Assembly (NCBI GenBank): GCA_964406775.1
Contig: CAYOSW010000008.1
Location: forward strand, 1 to 48,918
Length of the DNA: 48,918 nucleotides
DNA from: JACPKO01 sp964406775
GTDB taxonomy: Bacteria; Patescibacteriota; Microgenomatia; Daviesbacterales; UBA10151
Direction: 5' to 3'
The notes beneath the pieces are model-generated. The model saw only the letters and a program-made list of their open reading frames with translations, ran no database searches and was not told the DNA's origin. Position 1 is the stretch's first letter, and the number at the start of each line of letters is the position of its first letter. Position numbers and translations under genes: made by a program. Positions 15,099-24,307 of this stretch are shown here, one piece after another.

Positions 15099-16904
15099 CT
15101 ATTGCTGTATCTGTTGTTTTAATAATCTGATTTCGTCTCTTAATTCCTGAATTTCCTTGTCCTGTTTATCATTGATCTGTTTTTGTGTTTCGAGCTCTTG
15201 TTTCACTGATTCGAGGTCTCCGTTTGCAGCGACTTTAAATTCGGCAAACTCCTGCTGAAGAGAATTAATATGATTTTCCTGTTCCTTTATCCCTTCGACG
15301 ATGAGAGCACTTATGTTTCCATAGGATACAGATTTGAAGCCGTCATTATCCGAAGTAACTACCTCAGGTAACACTTTTTCTACTTCCTGAGCAATGAATC
15401 CCAGCTGCTTATCATCAGTCAGCATCGAAGTCTTCTCAGGATACCTTTGTTTATCGTATTTATATGTGACGCCTCTTAGATTAAGTAGCTTGCTCAGGGG
15501 GCTGTTTATTGTGTTTATATCTTTTTTTAACCGCTCATCCGAGCTATACCAGACATTAGCAGCAGCAAATTGTCCGATCGTCCAAACATAACCGTCACCC
15601 CTAACGTAAAAAAGATGCCCGCCATTACCGTTTCCGACATTAAAGGGGTATACAGAATTAGGAGCCGTTGTAACTCCGTTATCCCAATTTACATAAAATC
15701 CGGTATTTGAAGGAGTATTTAGATGAATATTTGGCGTCACCCGGAGCAATCCGTACTGTGGACAGTAGCTTCCAATACAAGTTATTGTGTTAAACCCTAA
15801 TTGATTGAATTTGCTGAAAGCCGAGGGATCAATATACGTAGAGGTGTCATTTTCGTCATACCAAGCCTGGGTAAACGCCATTGTATATCCCCTAAAATAG
15901 TTCCAATTATTTATATATGGAAACCAGGAGTCGTTTGGCCAGGTATGAAAGTAGTTCCCTGAGATAATGGCATTTCTCGCTACGGTGAAAAGCGATCCTC
16001 CGGCACCATTACCAACAACGAATTGCCCAACAGAAGCATCAGCTGTTGATCCGTTATCCCAGTTAATAATTACTCCATAATTTGCCGGGGTATTAATATG
16101 AACATTAGGTGTTAAACGGAAAGTTCCGTTGGGAGTAGAGTAGTTATTATAGTTAAAATTTATTGGATTATAGCCGGAAGCGTTAAGTGTTGTTCCTAAT
16201 TTAAGTGATCCCGTAAGATAAGAGCCTCCGGCTTGATCAGCTCTAAAACGTGCCACTTCAGTTCCGGAAGAAGTCCAGGTTCCGTTTGCCCAACTATATT
16301 GATCATAGATGGATACCCCGCCGTACCCGCCGTGTGCAGCCAGTCTGAGTCCGGTATGATTAGAAATAACATAGTCAGGGAACGGGCTGGTCCAACCTCC
16401 GGGTTCTCTGCCGAACCCCCCATACCAGGGTAGTCCGTCAGACATAAATCCATTAGACGCGGCTATACCGGTATAACTCGAGTTTCCTGATATCTCTGGC
16501 AGATAAATAACGGCACCGTTTGTGGTAAGACTGAAATTCGTAAGATTAGGAGTATTTATGGTGGATGCAGATAAAGTGGTCACATTAAGAGTATTTAATA
16601 CTGACGTGGCATTAGGGTCAATTTTATATGTATTGCTATTGTCCTCAAGATCATAAAGAGACCTAATTCTGGCTGAGCCGTTACTTTTTAGCTGTAGGGA
16701 GGATCCGCTTAATCCGTTGCTGTTTAAGTAGAAATCAAGATCATTGGTCGTTGTATTTCGCTGTATATTCCAGGGGTTTGTAGCCTGTGCATAAATAACA
16801 GTAGAAGCGAGGCTTATTACAGAAATCGACATCAAAACAACGGCTGTGAGCTTTATAACGAATGACCTAAGAGTTTTTTTATTTGAACTGCTTTTTTTGT
16901 ACAT
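15099..16904 (-). CDS. Secreted surface protein with C-terminal S74 intramolecular chaperone domain
   Basis: ATG at 16904 gives 601 aa; a TTG six codons upstream is the alternative. An N-terminal signal peptide ends near 'STVIYAQA'. The middle is beta-rich with an internal repeat: 'RLTPNVHINTPANYG..NWDNG' and 'RVTPNIHLNTPSNTG..NWDNG'. At about residue 450 comes 'SSDERLKKDI' and 'QLGFIAQEVEKVLPEVV', the peptidase S74 (endosialidase chaperone) domain. A coiled coil of about 55 residues ends the protein. In phage spikes this domain trimerises the fibre and self-cleaves. Here it probably assembles a cell-surface fibre. Confidence 0.82.
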   Translation of the reverse strand: MYKKSSSNKKTLRSFVIKLTAVVLMSISVISLASTVIYAQATNPWNIQRNTTTNDLDFYLNSNGLSGSSLQLKSNGSARIRSLYDLEDNSNTYKIDPNATSVLNTLNVTTLSASTINTPNLTNFSLTTNGAVIYLPEISGNSSYTGIAASNGFMSDGLPWYGGFGREPGGWTSPFPDYVISNHTGLRLAAHGGYGGVSIYDQYSWANGTWTSSGTEVARFRADQAGGSYLTGSLKLGTTLNASGYNPINFNYNNYSTPNGTFRLTPNVHINTPANYGVIINWDNGSTADASVGQFVVGNGAGGSLFTVARNAIISGNYFHTWPNDSWFPYINNWNYFRGYTMAFTQAWYDENDTSTYIDPSAFSKFNQLGFNTITCIGSYCPQYGLLRVTPNIHLNTPSNTGFYVNWDNGVTTAPNSVYPFNVGNGNGGHLFYVRGDGYVWTIGQFAAANVWYSSDERLKKDINTINSPLSKLLNLRGVTYKYDKQRYPEKTSMLTDDKQLGFIAQEVEKVLPEVVTSDNDGFKSVSYGNISALIVEGIKEQENHINSLQQEFAEFKVAANGDLESVKQELETQKQINDKQDKEIQELRDEIRLLKQQIQQ

Positions 16905-16963
16905 AGGCGATAACTTTATCAAACCAGAAAACTGTCAACGATGTCAACCTCGCGTCCAATCTG

Positions 16964-17908
16964 TCAGATGCTGATACACCCTTGAACGGGTTGAGAATCG
17001 AGTACTCCGGTCGGGTTAGGGACGGGACTGCAGATTACCGGCGCCACAGTTGTACTGCTTGGAGAAGGGGAAGGGGCACCTGCGACAACAATCGGATAAT
17101 GCTGATCTTCGGTAGTAATCACAAGATCTTTAGTAAGTATGCCCCGCAGGATATACAAATATTTAGGCTGCTTGTTGATTACCTCTGCGGGCTGGTTATT
17201 AACATTGAGGTTTCTGCCCAACACGATTGCCGATGTAGACAAATCGCTTTTATTCAGCGATATTAAGCCTCCGTTAATAGTCAACTGAGGCGAATAGGAT
17301 GATCCGGCCGGACAAGCTCCGACGGATGTGCGGATTATGCCTGTTGATATAAGAACCGCATTTATCTTAGTCACAGCACAATTGATATTAATATCCCCAC
17401 CAACTATAAATATTAAACCACTGTTGGGATCGGTTTCGGCATAGTCAATATTACCTGTGATATCTAAATTATTTCTAATGAAAACCACCTGGGTTCCTGA
17501 GCCGGCAGCTACCACTCCGCTCAAAGACACGCTTCCGGTTTGAAGATAGAGAGCATTTCCCGCGTAAGATCCGGAAAATCCCCAGGTACCGTTTCCAAGT
17601 GAATCAGTTCTTTTGGTTATGCTTGTGTGGTTTAAGGTAAAAAACTGATTCTCCAGATCCTGGTAAGAAGGCACTTTAAAACTCCGGTAAGCTGCGTCTG
17701 ATCCTGAGATGCAGATTGTTTCTTTATTTCCAAAGCTTCCGGAAATCTGCACCCCTGTTGATATCAGTCCTTCGTTTTTATTAAAGGGATCGGGTTGGCA
17801 TTGCGCCCGGACGGTTTTTGAAACCAGTCCTGCAGAAATCAAAAGCAGGAAAGTGAAAAATAATAAGAAGTAAGGTTTAAACTGAAAAGACTTCTTGCTA
17901 TTTCTCAT
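16964..17908 (-). CDS. Secreted protein of unknown function, 314 aa
   Basis: A signal peptide covers roughly residues 12-36 ('YFLLFFTFLLLISAGLVS'). The mature part is beta-rich and built around repeated short strands such as 'ISGSFGNKETICISGSDAAY', 'LDITGNIDYAET', 'GLIFIVGGDININC' and 'LTINGGLISLN'. This looks like a right-handed beta-helix or similar repeat fold, though I do not recognise the family. The C-terminal 30 residues are Pro/Ser-rich with two Cys. It lies upstream of the S74 protein, 60 nt apart on the same strand, and may be a surface component. Confidence 0.65.
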   Translation of the reverse strand: MRNSKKSFQFKPYFLLFFTFLLLISAGLVSKTVRAQCQPDPFNKNEGLISTGVQISGSFGNKETICISGSDAAYRSFKVPSYQDLENQFFTLNHTSITKRTDSLGNGTWGFSGSYAGNALYLQTGSVSLSGVVAAGSGTQVVFIRNNLDITGNIDYAETDPNSGLIFIVGGDININCAVTKINAVLISTGIIRTSVGACPAGSSYSPQLTINGGLISLNKSDLSTSAIVLGRNLNVNNQPAEVINKQPKYLYILRGILTKDLVITTEDQHYPIVVAGAPSPSPSSTTVAPVICSPVPNPTGVLDSQPVQGCISI

Positions 17909-17956
17909 ATAGATTAACGATAGAGGATTAGCAGGCGGGACGCAAGTTAATGTCTC

Positions 17957-17986
17957 TTGTTGTCAAATAATCGACAGGCTTATAAT
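17957..17986 (+). promoter_or_regulatory. Promoter for the O-antigen-ligase-like gene
   Basis: TTGTTG (17957-17962) and a perfect TATAAT (17981-17986) are separated by 18 nt. The ATG at 17995 is only 8 nt past the -10 box, indicating a leaderless mRNA. No Shine-Dalgarno site is visible. Confidence 0.6.
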
Positions 17987-17994
17987 CTGTCGCA

Positions 17995-19188
17995 ATGACA
18001 CAGACTTATAGAGGAAAGATATTCACAATTTCGCTTTTAATTTTTGGCGTGCTTTTTCTTCCTGAATCGCTTGGCTTGCCCTGGGGCAGAGTTCTCTCGG
18101 TTTCATCTGCAGGTTTAGCGGTTATTTTTCTGATGTACAAGAATCTGAACGCAAGAATTCTAAATCAGAAGATCATTTCATTTTTACTTATTTCATTTCT
18201 TTTGATTATTTTCTCCGTAAGCCAAAGTGTCCAGGTTCAGGTATCTCTTATCAGTTTGGCGGAATTGATAATTTTGACAGGTACCGTAATAACTGCGGGG
18301 ATTTATTACAAATTGCTTGAGAAAACAATTTCGGGAATATTGGTGGTATTAGGACTGTCTCTTTGTATATATTCTTTTTTTCTAAACACCTTATTACCTA
18401 AGAATTTTATTCCGTTTGACGGATACCAATTGGTTTTTTCGCGTTTCGGTTCGCATAATCATTTGGGTGATTTTTTAGTTTTGCCGATGATGATTTCTCT
18501 CTACTATTTATTTAAGAAAAGAGAAGTAAAATACCTCCCGGCATTACTTTTGTTTTTTCCATTCTTCATATTTTCATACTCAAGAAGCGCCTATTTGTCT
18601 TTCAGTCTGACTGCATCTATTTTTCTATTGCGCTGGTTTTTGCAAGGCGGCAACAAATTAAAAAAGTCTATTCCCGTTGCATTTGCATCTCTGGGGGTTA
18701 TAGTGGTACTACTCTTTTCTGTTATTACTGTTTTTGAGTCCGGTTATGTAACTTTTCTGAACCCTCTACATCAGGAATTGGTAAATAGGTATGGTCTGCG
18801 TTTTAAGCACTTCGGAGCCAATCGCCCGGAATATATTAAAACGGCAACTAAATCGATAGAGGAGAAGCCTTTTTTTGGAGTAGGTCCGGGAAATTTCAGG
18901 TATGCCTCAGTTAAGTATTCATCAATTCCGAATTACACGACCCACAGCAGTCATAATATTTTTCTGGATGTTTTAACCGAATACGGGTTTTTTGCATTCC
19001 TGCTTTTTGTGAGCTTTATAGCTTTTACCATATGGAAATTGATGCAAGCTCCCTCGCTGTATTCGTATCTTTATCTTGCGCTGATTGTAAATTTTCAAAC
19101 TGATTATACATTCAGAATTTTTGTGCTAGCTCTTTTGTTTTGTATTTTTACGGGTATAATTCTTAAAATTAAAAAGAATGAAGTATAA
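17995..19188 (+). CDS. O-antigen ligase/polymerase-like membrane protein
   Basis: The 397-aa protein has about ten to twelve hydrophobic helices. Between them is a large outer loop around residues 270-320 with 'NRPEYIKTATKSIEEKPFFG', 'VGPGNFR', and 'THSSHNIFLDVLTEYGFFAF'. These are the hallmarks of the Wzy_C/WaaL family, which joins lipid-linked glycans to acceptors or polymerises them. In CPR cells it may ligate surface glycans or glycosylate secreted proteins. Its last 11 nt overlap the PqqD-like gene, so the two are translationally coupled. Confidence 0.82.
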   Translation: MTQTYRGKIFTISLLIFGVLFLPESLGLPWGRVLSVSSAGLAVIFLMYKNLNARILNQKIISFLLISFLLIIFSVSQSVQVQVSLISLAELIILTGTVITAGIYYKLLEKTISGILVVLGLSLCIYSFFLNTLLPKNFIPFDGYQLVFSRFGSHNHLGDFLVLPMMISLYYLFKKREVKYLPALLLFFPFFIFSYSRSAYLSFSLTASIFLLRWFLQGGNKLKKSIPVAFASLGVIVVLLFSVITVFESGYVTFLNPLHQELVNRYGLRFKHFGANRPEYIKTATKSIEEKPFFGVGPGNFRYASVKYSSIPNYTTHSSHNIFLDVLTEYGFFAFLLFVSFIAFTIWKLMQAPSLYSYLYLALIVNFQTDYTFRIFVLALLFCIFTGIILKIKKNEV

Positions 19189-19441
19189 AATTAACAAAGG
19201 TTTTATATCCCAGAAAATGGGTGATACAATTACTATTTTTTCAGGGGAAGATTCACTACTGTTTACTTTAAACGAGACTGCGTCATATATTTTTAAATCA
19301 ATAAAAAGCGGCAATAGTGACGATAGGATCATTGCCGGTCTTGTGAAAAAATTCGGGGCACCTGAAAAAACAGCAAAAACGGATTTAGAAAACTTTATTA
19401 AACTTATGCTTAAAAAGAAGATAATATCTGAGGTAGAATAA
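19178..19441 (+). CDS. PqqD-like RiPP recognition element protein
   Basis: The 87-aa protein matches the PqqD/lasso-B1 fold. A beta strand segment 'TITIFSGEDSLLFTLNETA' is followed by 'SYIFKSIKSGNSDDRIIAGL', and then a helical part ending 'FIKLMLKKKIISEVE'. Standalone PqqD-like proteins bind the leader of a ribosomally made peptide and present it to modifying enzymes. The two YxxP-containing repeat peptides at 29.7-30.5 kb are plausible clients. It overlaps the upstream ligase-like gene by 11 nt. Its 3' end overlaps the convergent peptidase-nucleotidyltransferase gene by 57 nt. Confidence 0.8.
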   Translation: MKYKINKGFISQKMGDTITIFSGEDSLLFTLNETASYIFKSIKSGNSDDRIIAGLVKKFGAPEKTAKTDLENFIKLMLKKKIISEVE

Positions 19442-20638
19442 TCTGCATTTCTTAATTATTGATAAGTATATAGAGAACAGTACTTGCAGATTAAAAAAGG
19501 TAAATAACTTAAATAATGAAGATTCGGGAGATAGAAAATAGATATTTTTAAATCTTCGCATTCCGGACGACACTCTGTCCTCATCACTGAAGATATCCAT
19601 ATTCATTATGTTGTTTTTAATATACAGGAGAATCTTATCGGGAACGTCTGAGCTTTTTACCGGCAGAGTCTTGATTAAAAAATTTTTCTTTAGGATCATA
19701 AAAACGGGAAGTATAAAATTCTGGAGTTTATATTCAAAAATTATTTTCTCTACTTTATTAAAGTCTATCGTTCTACTCTTTAAAATTTTAAGAAGCAAAG
19801 AATATCTGTTATATCCCTGGAAATTATGATGGAATATATGAAGAGCAAGATAGACTATGAGTGCTTCGGTCGTGAGAATAGGGAAATTTGCGTAATTTAT
19901 CTTTATAACCCGCTTATCGGCAAGAAGATAATCTGTAAATAAATCAATATTTTTCTGAGGATACAGAAAATTTAAAGATCCGAGTTGAGTCATTAAGAAA
20001 GTAGCTTCAAGATGAACGTCAAAAATTACGGGAATTCCGTGGATAATTTTTCTGAAGGAAACCTCTATCTGCTTATCTTTAAGTTTCTTTAGAACCCCGT
20101 GAAGTTCATCATCTACTTGTGAATAACCCTGTTTCCTTAGAATTTTTTCAACTGACCTGATTTTTGCTTTGTCTATCAAAATATCACAGTCGGCATAAAT
20201 TCTGGATGGTATTTTCTTTTCAAAATAAAGGTGAAGGGGGAGACCCTTAAGTATCAGAAAATCTATTCCGTGTTCAGTAAGCAGTTTTACTATTTTAGTA
20301 ATTTCCTCAAAATATAAAGATGATTGAAAAAAATAAATATTCTCAGTACTGATAATCTTTCCGCCTCTTTTAACCGAGATAACCTTTCCGATTATTTGCT
20401 TAGGATTTACTTTGCCATCGTGCAGGAGATTCGCATCACCTCTGGTGATCAAATAATTTCCGTTTGGGTGTTTAAAAATTACCCGGTGGGTAATAAATAT
20501 TCCCCGACGGGTTTTAAAAGTTATAAAGTCGTCAACAGATATTTTTTTAAAACTGATTTTTTTAACAGACAAAACATCGCCGTCAATAAAAAACGGGAAC
20601 ATACTATTGCCGAAGGTTTTGATTAGCAGATCGCTCAC
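19385..20638 (-). CDS. S26 signal-peptidase-like domain fused to an NTP_transf_5-like nucleotidyltransferase
   Basis: Residues 1-95 form a short signal-peptidase fold: Ser12 in 'FGNSMFP', His51 in 'ITHRVI', and Asp68 in 'TRGDAN'. That is the Ser/His/Asp set of the ER/SipW-type rather than Ser/Lys. From about residue 110 a second domain begins with 'GIDFLILKGLPLHLYF' and 'RIYADCDILID' (Asp150, Asp152), the pattern of the uncharacterised nucleotidyltransferase family NTP_transf_5. The C-terminus is hydrophobic. Such nucleotidyltransferases often lie beside PqqD and HprK-like genes. The fusion could cleave a precursor and transfer a nucleotide or phosphate, which is inference. Confidence 0.75.
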   Translation of the reverse strand: MSDLLIKTFGNSMFPFFIDGDVLSVKKISFKKISVDDFITFKTRRGIFITHRVIFKHPNGNYLITRGDANLLHDGKVNPKQIIGKVISVKRGGKIISTENIYFFQSSLYFEEITKIVKLLTEHGIDFLILKGLPLHLYFEKKIPSRIYADCDILIDKAKIRSVEKILRKQGYSQVDDELHGVLKKLKDKQIEVSFRKIIHGIPVIFDVHLEATFLMTQLGSLNFLYPQKNIDLFTDYLLADKRVIKINYANFPILTTEALIVYLALHIFHHNFQGYNRYSLLLKILKSRTIDFNKVEKIIFEYKLQNFILPVFMILKKNFLIKTLPVKSSDVPDKILLYIKNNIMNMDIFSDEDRVSSGMRRFKNIYFLSPESSLFKLFTFFNLQVLFSIYLSIIKKCRLFYLRYYLLFKHKFNKVF

Positions 20639-20676
20639 TCGGGAATATTAAACCAGAAATGTTTAAAAGGATAGGT

Positions 20677-21885
20677 TTAAATGCATTTTTTCTGCCAATT
20701 TTCAGGAAGAGAGCCGCACATTTTCTTATACTCATCAGATCCTTTAGTAAAGTTGTAAGAAGCTTGTTTTGCTAAAATCTCGTAGCATTTCTCATCAGGA
20801 TCAAAATCCAGTGAAAGACGGCAGAAATTGACAGCATCATCGATATTACTGAAGTCGTTTTGAACATATCTTAAGGCAACTTGAGCCGCGCATTTACCTG
20901 AAATATCTGAAGGCATACTCTGGCAATAGCTAAGCATTTTTTGAGTATCGAACCGGAATTGAATGGGCATAATATAGAACATATTATCAAAACATCTCGA
21001 TTTAAGGGGTCCGTTAAGATAGCTGCAAAATTCAACCAAACCTTCGGCTGTTTTTAATTTCTCCAATTTTAAAGGCCACGATTCGCCCCAGCAGGATGCT
21101 TTTTCTTTGTCGCCGAATTGTTCGCAGAATATCTTAATATTCTGCTCGGTTGGTGTGATCCCTTTAACTAATGCGAAATCTTCCGGTTCAAGAGGCTGAA
21201 ATATTTGCATAAAGACTCCGTCAAAACACACAGCAGTATAATCTTTGTTTTTTTCGGAAATAGCCAGTTCTTTGCAGAGCGATACCGATTTCTTTGTATC
21301 TGCTGCCGTCATATACATTGTCAGGTGTCCGAGGGCGTGATAGCAGGATCCCTGTTCGATTCCGCTCGGATGGAAGGATTCCCTGCTCCGGCAGATAGTA
21401 GCAAGCTCCGGTTTAATATCTTCGATCTCCTTATCGGTGAGAGATTCATTTCTAAATTTTTCCTGGAAAGCTCCGTGGATACACCCGTTTGAACAAACTC
21501 CGGAAGGACAGCGCGAGACAACCTCCTTCCACTTTGAGGGATCCTTGGCTGTTTCTTTTTCCGAAAGTTTATGGCCTAAAACGTGGCAGAAGACGAAGCT
21601 ATTATCCTTTTTTTGAACCCTTCGGGCAACCTCAAAAGTATCCTCCATAGAGAGATTGACATCGGGATTCATAAATCTTGGAATCTCCTTGTCGTAACAA
21701 TTCGATTTATATTTCGAGGAATAACATTTATCGACGGATTGCTGGGCGTATTCGTCAAGATTGCGGGTTGTAGTTTTGCCTGTTGATTTGTTACCTGCAA
21801 TAACGGCGTATATTGCAATAAAGAACACCAGAAATAATAGGGCGGTAAAAAAGTATTTTGATTTTTTTAACTTAATTGTTTTCAT
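20677..21885 (-). CDS. Cys/His-motif membrane-anchored protein, copy 1
   Basis: The ATG at 21885 overlaps the previous stop (ATGA), which favours it over the TTG at 21891. The 402-aa product has one membrane helix (about 12-30) and then an extracytoplasmic helical domain. The four family motifs are present: 'CHVLGH' (about 100-105), 'CSNGCIHGAFQE' (131-142), 'CYHALGH' (181-187) and 'CFDGVFMQ' (220-227). Further Cys pairs spaced roughly every 35-40 residues continue to the C-terminal 'KKCI', suggesting a disulphide-stapled alpha-solenoid. I know of no named family. It is the last gene of a six-gene minus-strand operon. Confidence 0.78.
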   Translation of the reverse strand: MKTIKLKKSKYFFTALLFLVFFIAIYAVIAGNKSTGKTTTRNLDEYAQQSVDKCYSSKYKSNCYDKEIPRFMNPDVNLSMEDTFEVARRVQKKDNSFVFCHVLGHKLSEKETAKDPSKWKEVVSRCPSGVCSNGCIHGAFQEKFRNESLTDKEIEDIKPELATICRSRESFHPSGIEQGSCYHALGHLTMYMTAADTKKSVSLCKELAISEKNKDYTAVCFDGVFMQIFQPLEPEDFALVKGITPTEQNIKIFCEQFGDKEKASCWGESWPLKLEKLKTAEGLVEFCSYLNGPLKSRCFDNMFYIMPIQFRFDTQKMLSYCQSMPSDISGKCAAQVALRYVQNDFSNIDDAVNFCRLSLDFDPDEKCYEILAKQASYNFTKGSDEYKKMCGSLPENWQKKCI

Positions 21886-23075
21886 CGGCAAAATTTAAGG
21901 TAAGGCTGAGGTAGTCCGTTGCAGATTCCTGATGCTTTATCCTTAGGATAAATGCGGTTTGAGTAGTTTACAAGTTCCTTATAGCAAACTTCTTTTTCAT
22001 CATCAGTAAGATCTTTCCTGCCGCAGAATTCACCTGCTTTTATGTATTCTTGTCCGGGATCGCCCTTTTCCATAAATCCGTGGACAAGTCCCTTGATGCA
22101 GGGAAGATGGAGACGGTTTTGAACAGTCCGACAAACATCTACCAGTGTATCGGTGTCGTTTTGATAAGACTCAAAGGCAATTAAGTACTCGATAGTGGTT
22201 ATAGCATAAATATCATCTTTTTCCTTTTCTGCAAAACTGCTTCCTTTCCGAAAATCATTTTCAGTGATCCAGGATATAAGGGTGTTCATATTTCCGTAAC
22301 AGGAAATTTTAACCGTCTCCTTTTGGGATCTGCAAATTTTTAAAGGGTCATTTTTATCAAGAGGGAGTTGATATTCTCCGGTTCTTAAAAAGATAGCAAT
22401 TGCATTAAATACACCTGAGCTGCAGCGGAATAATTGGCTATCATCAGTTGAAACTTTTTCGCAAAGTGCTATGGCCGGATCTATCAGTTTTTGAGCATCT
22501 CCGCGGATTCTCGGATCGTGAACTCCAACAGTCCCGTGACCAATGCCGTGGTAGCAGGAGAGTTTTGCATCTCCGGTTATGTGCTTTAGCTGTTGGTCAA
22601 CATACTCGCAAAATCTGCCTGCTTCGGATATGTCGCCTGTTTTAATCAATAGAGTTTCCATAAATCCGTGATAAAAACCATACGAGCAGTATGAGGTTTT
22701 GGGAGATAGTTGAAAGTTATTTCCTGATCTAAACTGCTGGTAGGCTTTCTCACCGATTTTATGGGTAAGAGCGTGGCAGGTTTGCGCAAAATTAGGTTCA
22801 GACTTGTATAGTTCTGCAATTAAGTCAAAAGCGGGATCAATTCCCTCACGGTTCAACTTTATATCCAGTAGTTTTTCAAAGCAGCTGACTCTTTCAGACT
22901 CTTCGCCGGTTTTTCTGCATTTATTCAATGCCTCGTTCGTATATTTTATATATTTGTCTTGGTCGGGCTGATTACTAAAAAAATAATAAAGAATGGACAT
23001 AGATAAAACGGTTAGGACAAGTAATAGTATTCCGGGTAAAAATAACTTTTTTGAGCGCTTTATTAATTTATGCAT
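21882..23075 (-). CDS. Cys/His-motif membrane-anchored protein, copy 2
   Basis: The likely start is ATG 23075, lying inside the last codons of copy 3; longer starts reach 23108. It gives 397 aa. One membrane helix (about 12-33) is followed by the family motifs: 'CHALTH' (100-105), 'CSYGFYHGFME' (130-140), 'CYHGIGH' (174-180) and 'CSSGVFNA' (218-225). The fourth motif has Asn-Ala in place of Met-Glu. Motif positions match copy 7 residue for residue (100, 130, 174), so these two are the closest pair in spacing. The His and Cys clusters could bind a metal or haem on the outer face. Confidence 0.78.
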   Translation of the reverse strand: MHKLIKRSKKLFLPGILLLVLTVLSMSILYYFFSNQPDQDKYIKYTNEALNKCRKTGEESERVSCFEKLLDIKLNREGIDPAFDLIAELYKSEPNFAQTCHALTHKIGEKAYQQFRSGNNFQLSPKTSYCSYGFYHGFMETLLIKTGDISEAGRFCEYVDQQLKHITGDAKLSCYHGIGHGTVGVHDPRIRGDAQKLIDPAIALCEKVSTDDSQLFRCSSGVFNAIAIFLRTGEYQLPLDKNDPLKICRSQKETVKISCYGNMNTLISWITENDFRKGSSFAEKEKDDIYAITTIEYLIAFESYQNDTDTLVDVCRTVQNRLHLPCIKGLVHGFMEKGDPGQEYIKAGEFCGRKDLTDDEKEVCYKELVNYSNRIYPKDKASGICNGLPQPYLKFCR

Positions 23076-24307
23076 CTTTGGAGGTATTCCCCGGGTAAAA
23101 GCGTACAAAAATTATTCAGTGGCGGCTTCAGATATTTTTTGGCCTGACCGATCAGGTTGATAAAACATCCGTTTTTCTGTTGATCGGGCTGAAGAGAGCA
23201 AAATCTGATTGCGACACCGGGATCATTCTCTCCTCCCCAAAATAAGGATGCCAATGCTCCGACAAGACAACCATCCTGGCCCGCAAAGTTATCGGAAAGC
23301 ATACACCAGTCATAGACTTTCTTAAGTTCGCCGTCAGACATCTTATCTATATTTCTGATATCCCGCTCTTTTGCAAAGACAACAAATTCTTTTCCGAATC
23401 CTCCAAAACAGGTTTTTCTATTGTTTTTCTCGTTCTCTGGAATTTTTTCGCAGTATTTAAAAGCATCCGTTATTTCCTGATTGGTCGGTTTCGGAAAACC
23501 TTTTTGTCCGGTCCGTTCAAATAAATTTGGGGTAATGTAAATGTAGCAAAAAGTTTTTGCGCTTTGATCGGTTAGGAGATCGCTGTTACAGGGGAAGAGT
23601 CTGTCATTTTCCTTAAGATTGATTTTTCTTTGTTTACTCCAAAGTTCTTTATCGTGGTCACCTCCGCTGATTTGCTCCATCATCATTCCGCCGACGCACT
23701 CACCGTATTCTCCGAAATTATTTTTTTCCGGCCCCACTTTTTTACATAACTCTAAAGACTTTTTAAAATCATATCCCGTATAAGATAAAACACCGTGGCC
23801 CAGACCGTGAAAGCACATATAATAGGCCCCGCTTCCGCCCGGAGCTTTTCTGCAGGCGTCGCTGATTTCCGATAATGCAGCCTCACCTTTTTCTAAGAGC
23901 AGACCCACGACTATGGTGTGGGAGCAGGCATTTCGGAACTCAGGAGTGCAGTACTCCATTCCTCTAGCGCCTTTTTGTTGATAAAGAATCTCCCCAACTG
24001 CGTGACCCATCAAGTGCATATCTGTTCCTTTAGGAATATCGGCAATCTTTAAAACTTCGTATGCATACGGGGCCCCTTTTTTGAGGGCCAGATTCCTGAA
24101 ATATCCCCGTAACTGATCAAACTTCATATTATTTCCTTTTAATTCGTTCAGTTCGGGATACGACTGGACCTCTGTTCTCGGGACGAAATAATAGCCGTAA
24201 AAAATTACTGCGATAGCGGTCAAAAGCGCCAGACAGCCGGATATGATCGGCAGGAAATTAAAAAATTTGTGTCTTAGTTTTCTGGTGGCTTTAGAATTTA
24301 TATTCAT
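23063..24307 (-). CDS. Cys/His-motif membrane-anchored protein, copy 3
   Basis: The 414-aa product begins at an ATG sharing one base with the esterase stop (TGATG). A membrane helix spans about 17-40. The motifs are more divergent: 'MHLMGH' (97-102, the first Cys replaced by Met), 'CSHTIVVGLLLE' (128-139, the His moved), 'CFHGLGH' (165-171) and 'CVGGMMME' (204-211). Cys pairs continue to the end ('QRCIN'). It is a member of the same family, though an outlier. Its operon partners are an esterase and an HTTM-like membrane protein upstream, and copies 2 and 1 downstream. Confidence 0.76.
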   Translation of the reverse strand: MNINSKATRKLRHKFFNFLPIISGCLALLTAIAVIFYGYYFVPRTEVQSYPELNELKGNNMKFDQLRGYFRNLALKKGAPYAYEVLKIADIPKGTDMHLMGHAVGEILYQQKGARGMEYCTPEFRNACSHTIVVGLLLEKGEAALSEISDACRKAPGGSGAYYMCFHGLGHGVLSYTGYDFKKSLELCKKVGPEKNNFGEYGECVGGMMMEQISGGDHDKELWSKQRKINLKENDRLFPCNSDLLTDQSAKTFCYIYITPNLFERTGQKGFPKPTNQEITDAFKYCEKIPENEKNNRKTCFGGFGKEFVVFAKERDIRNIDKMSDGELKKVYDWCMLSDNFAGQDGCLVGALASLFWGGENDPGVAIRFCSLQPDQQKNGCFINLIGQAKKYLKPPLNNFCTLLPGEYLQRCIN

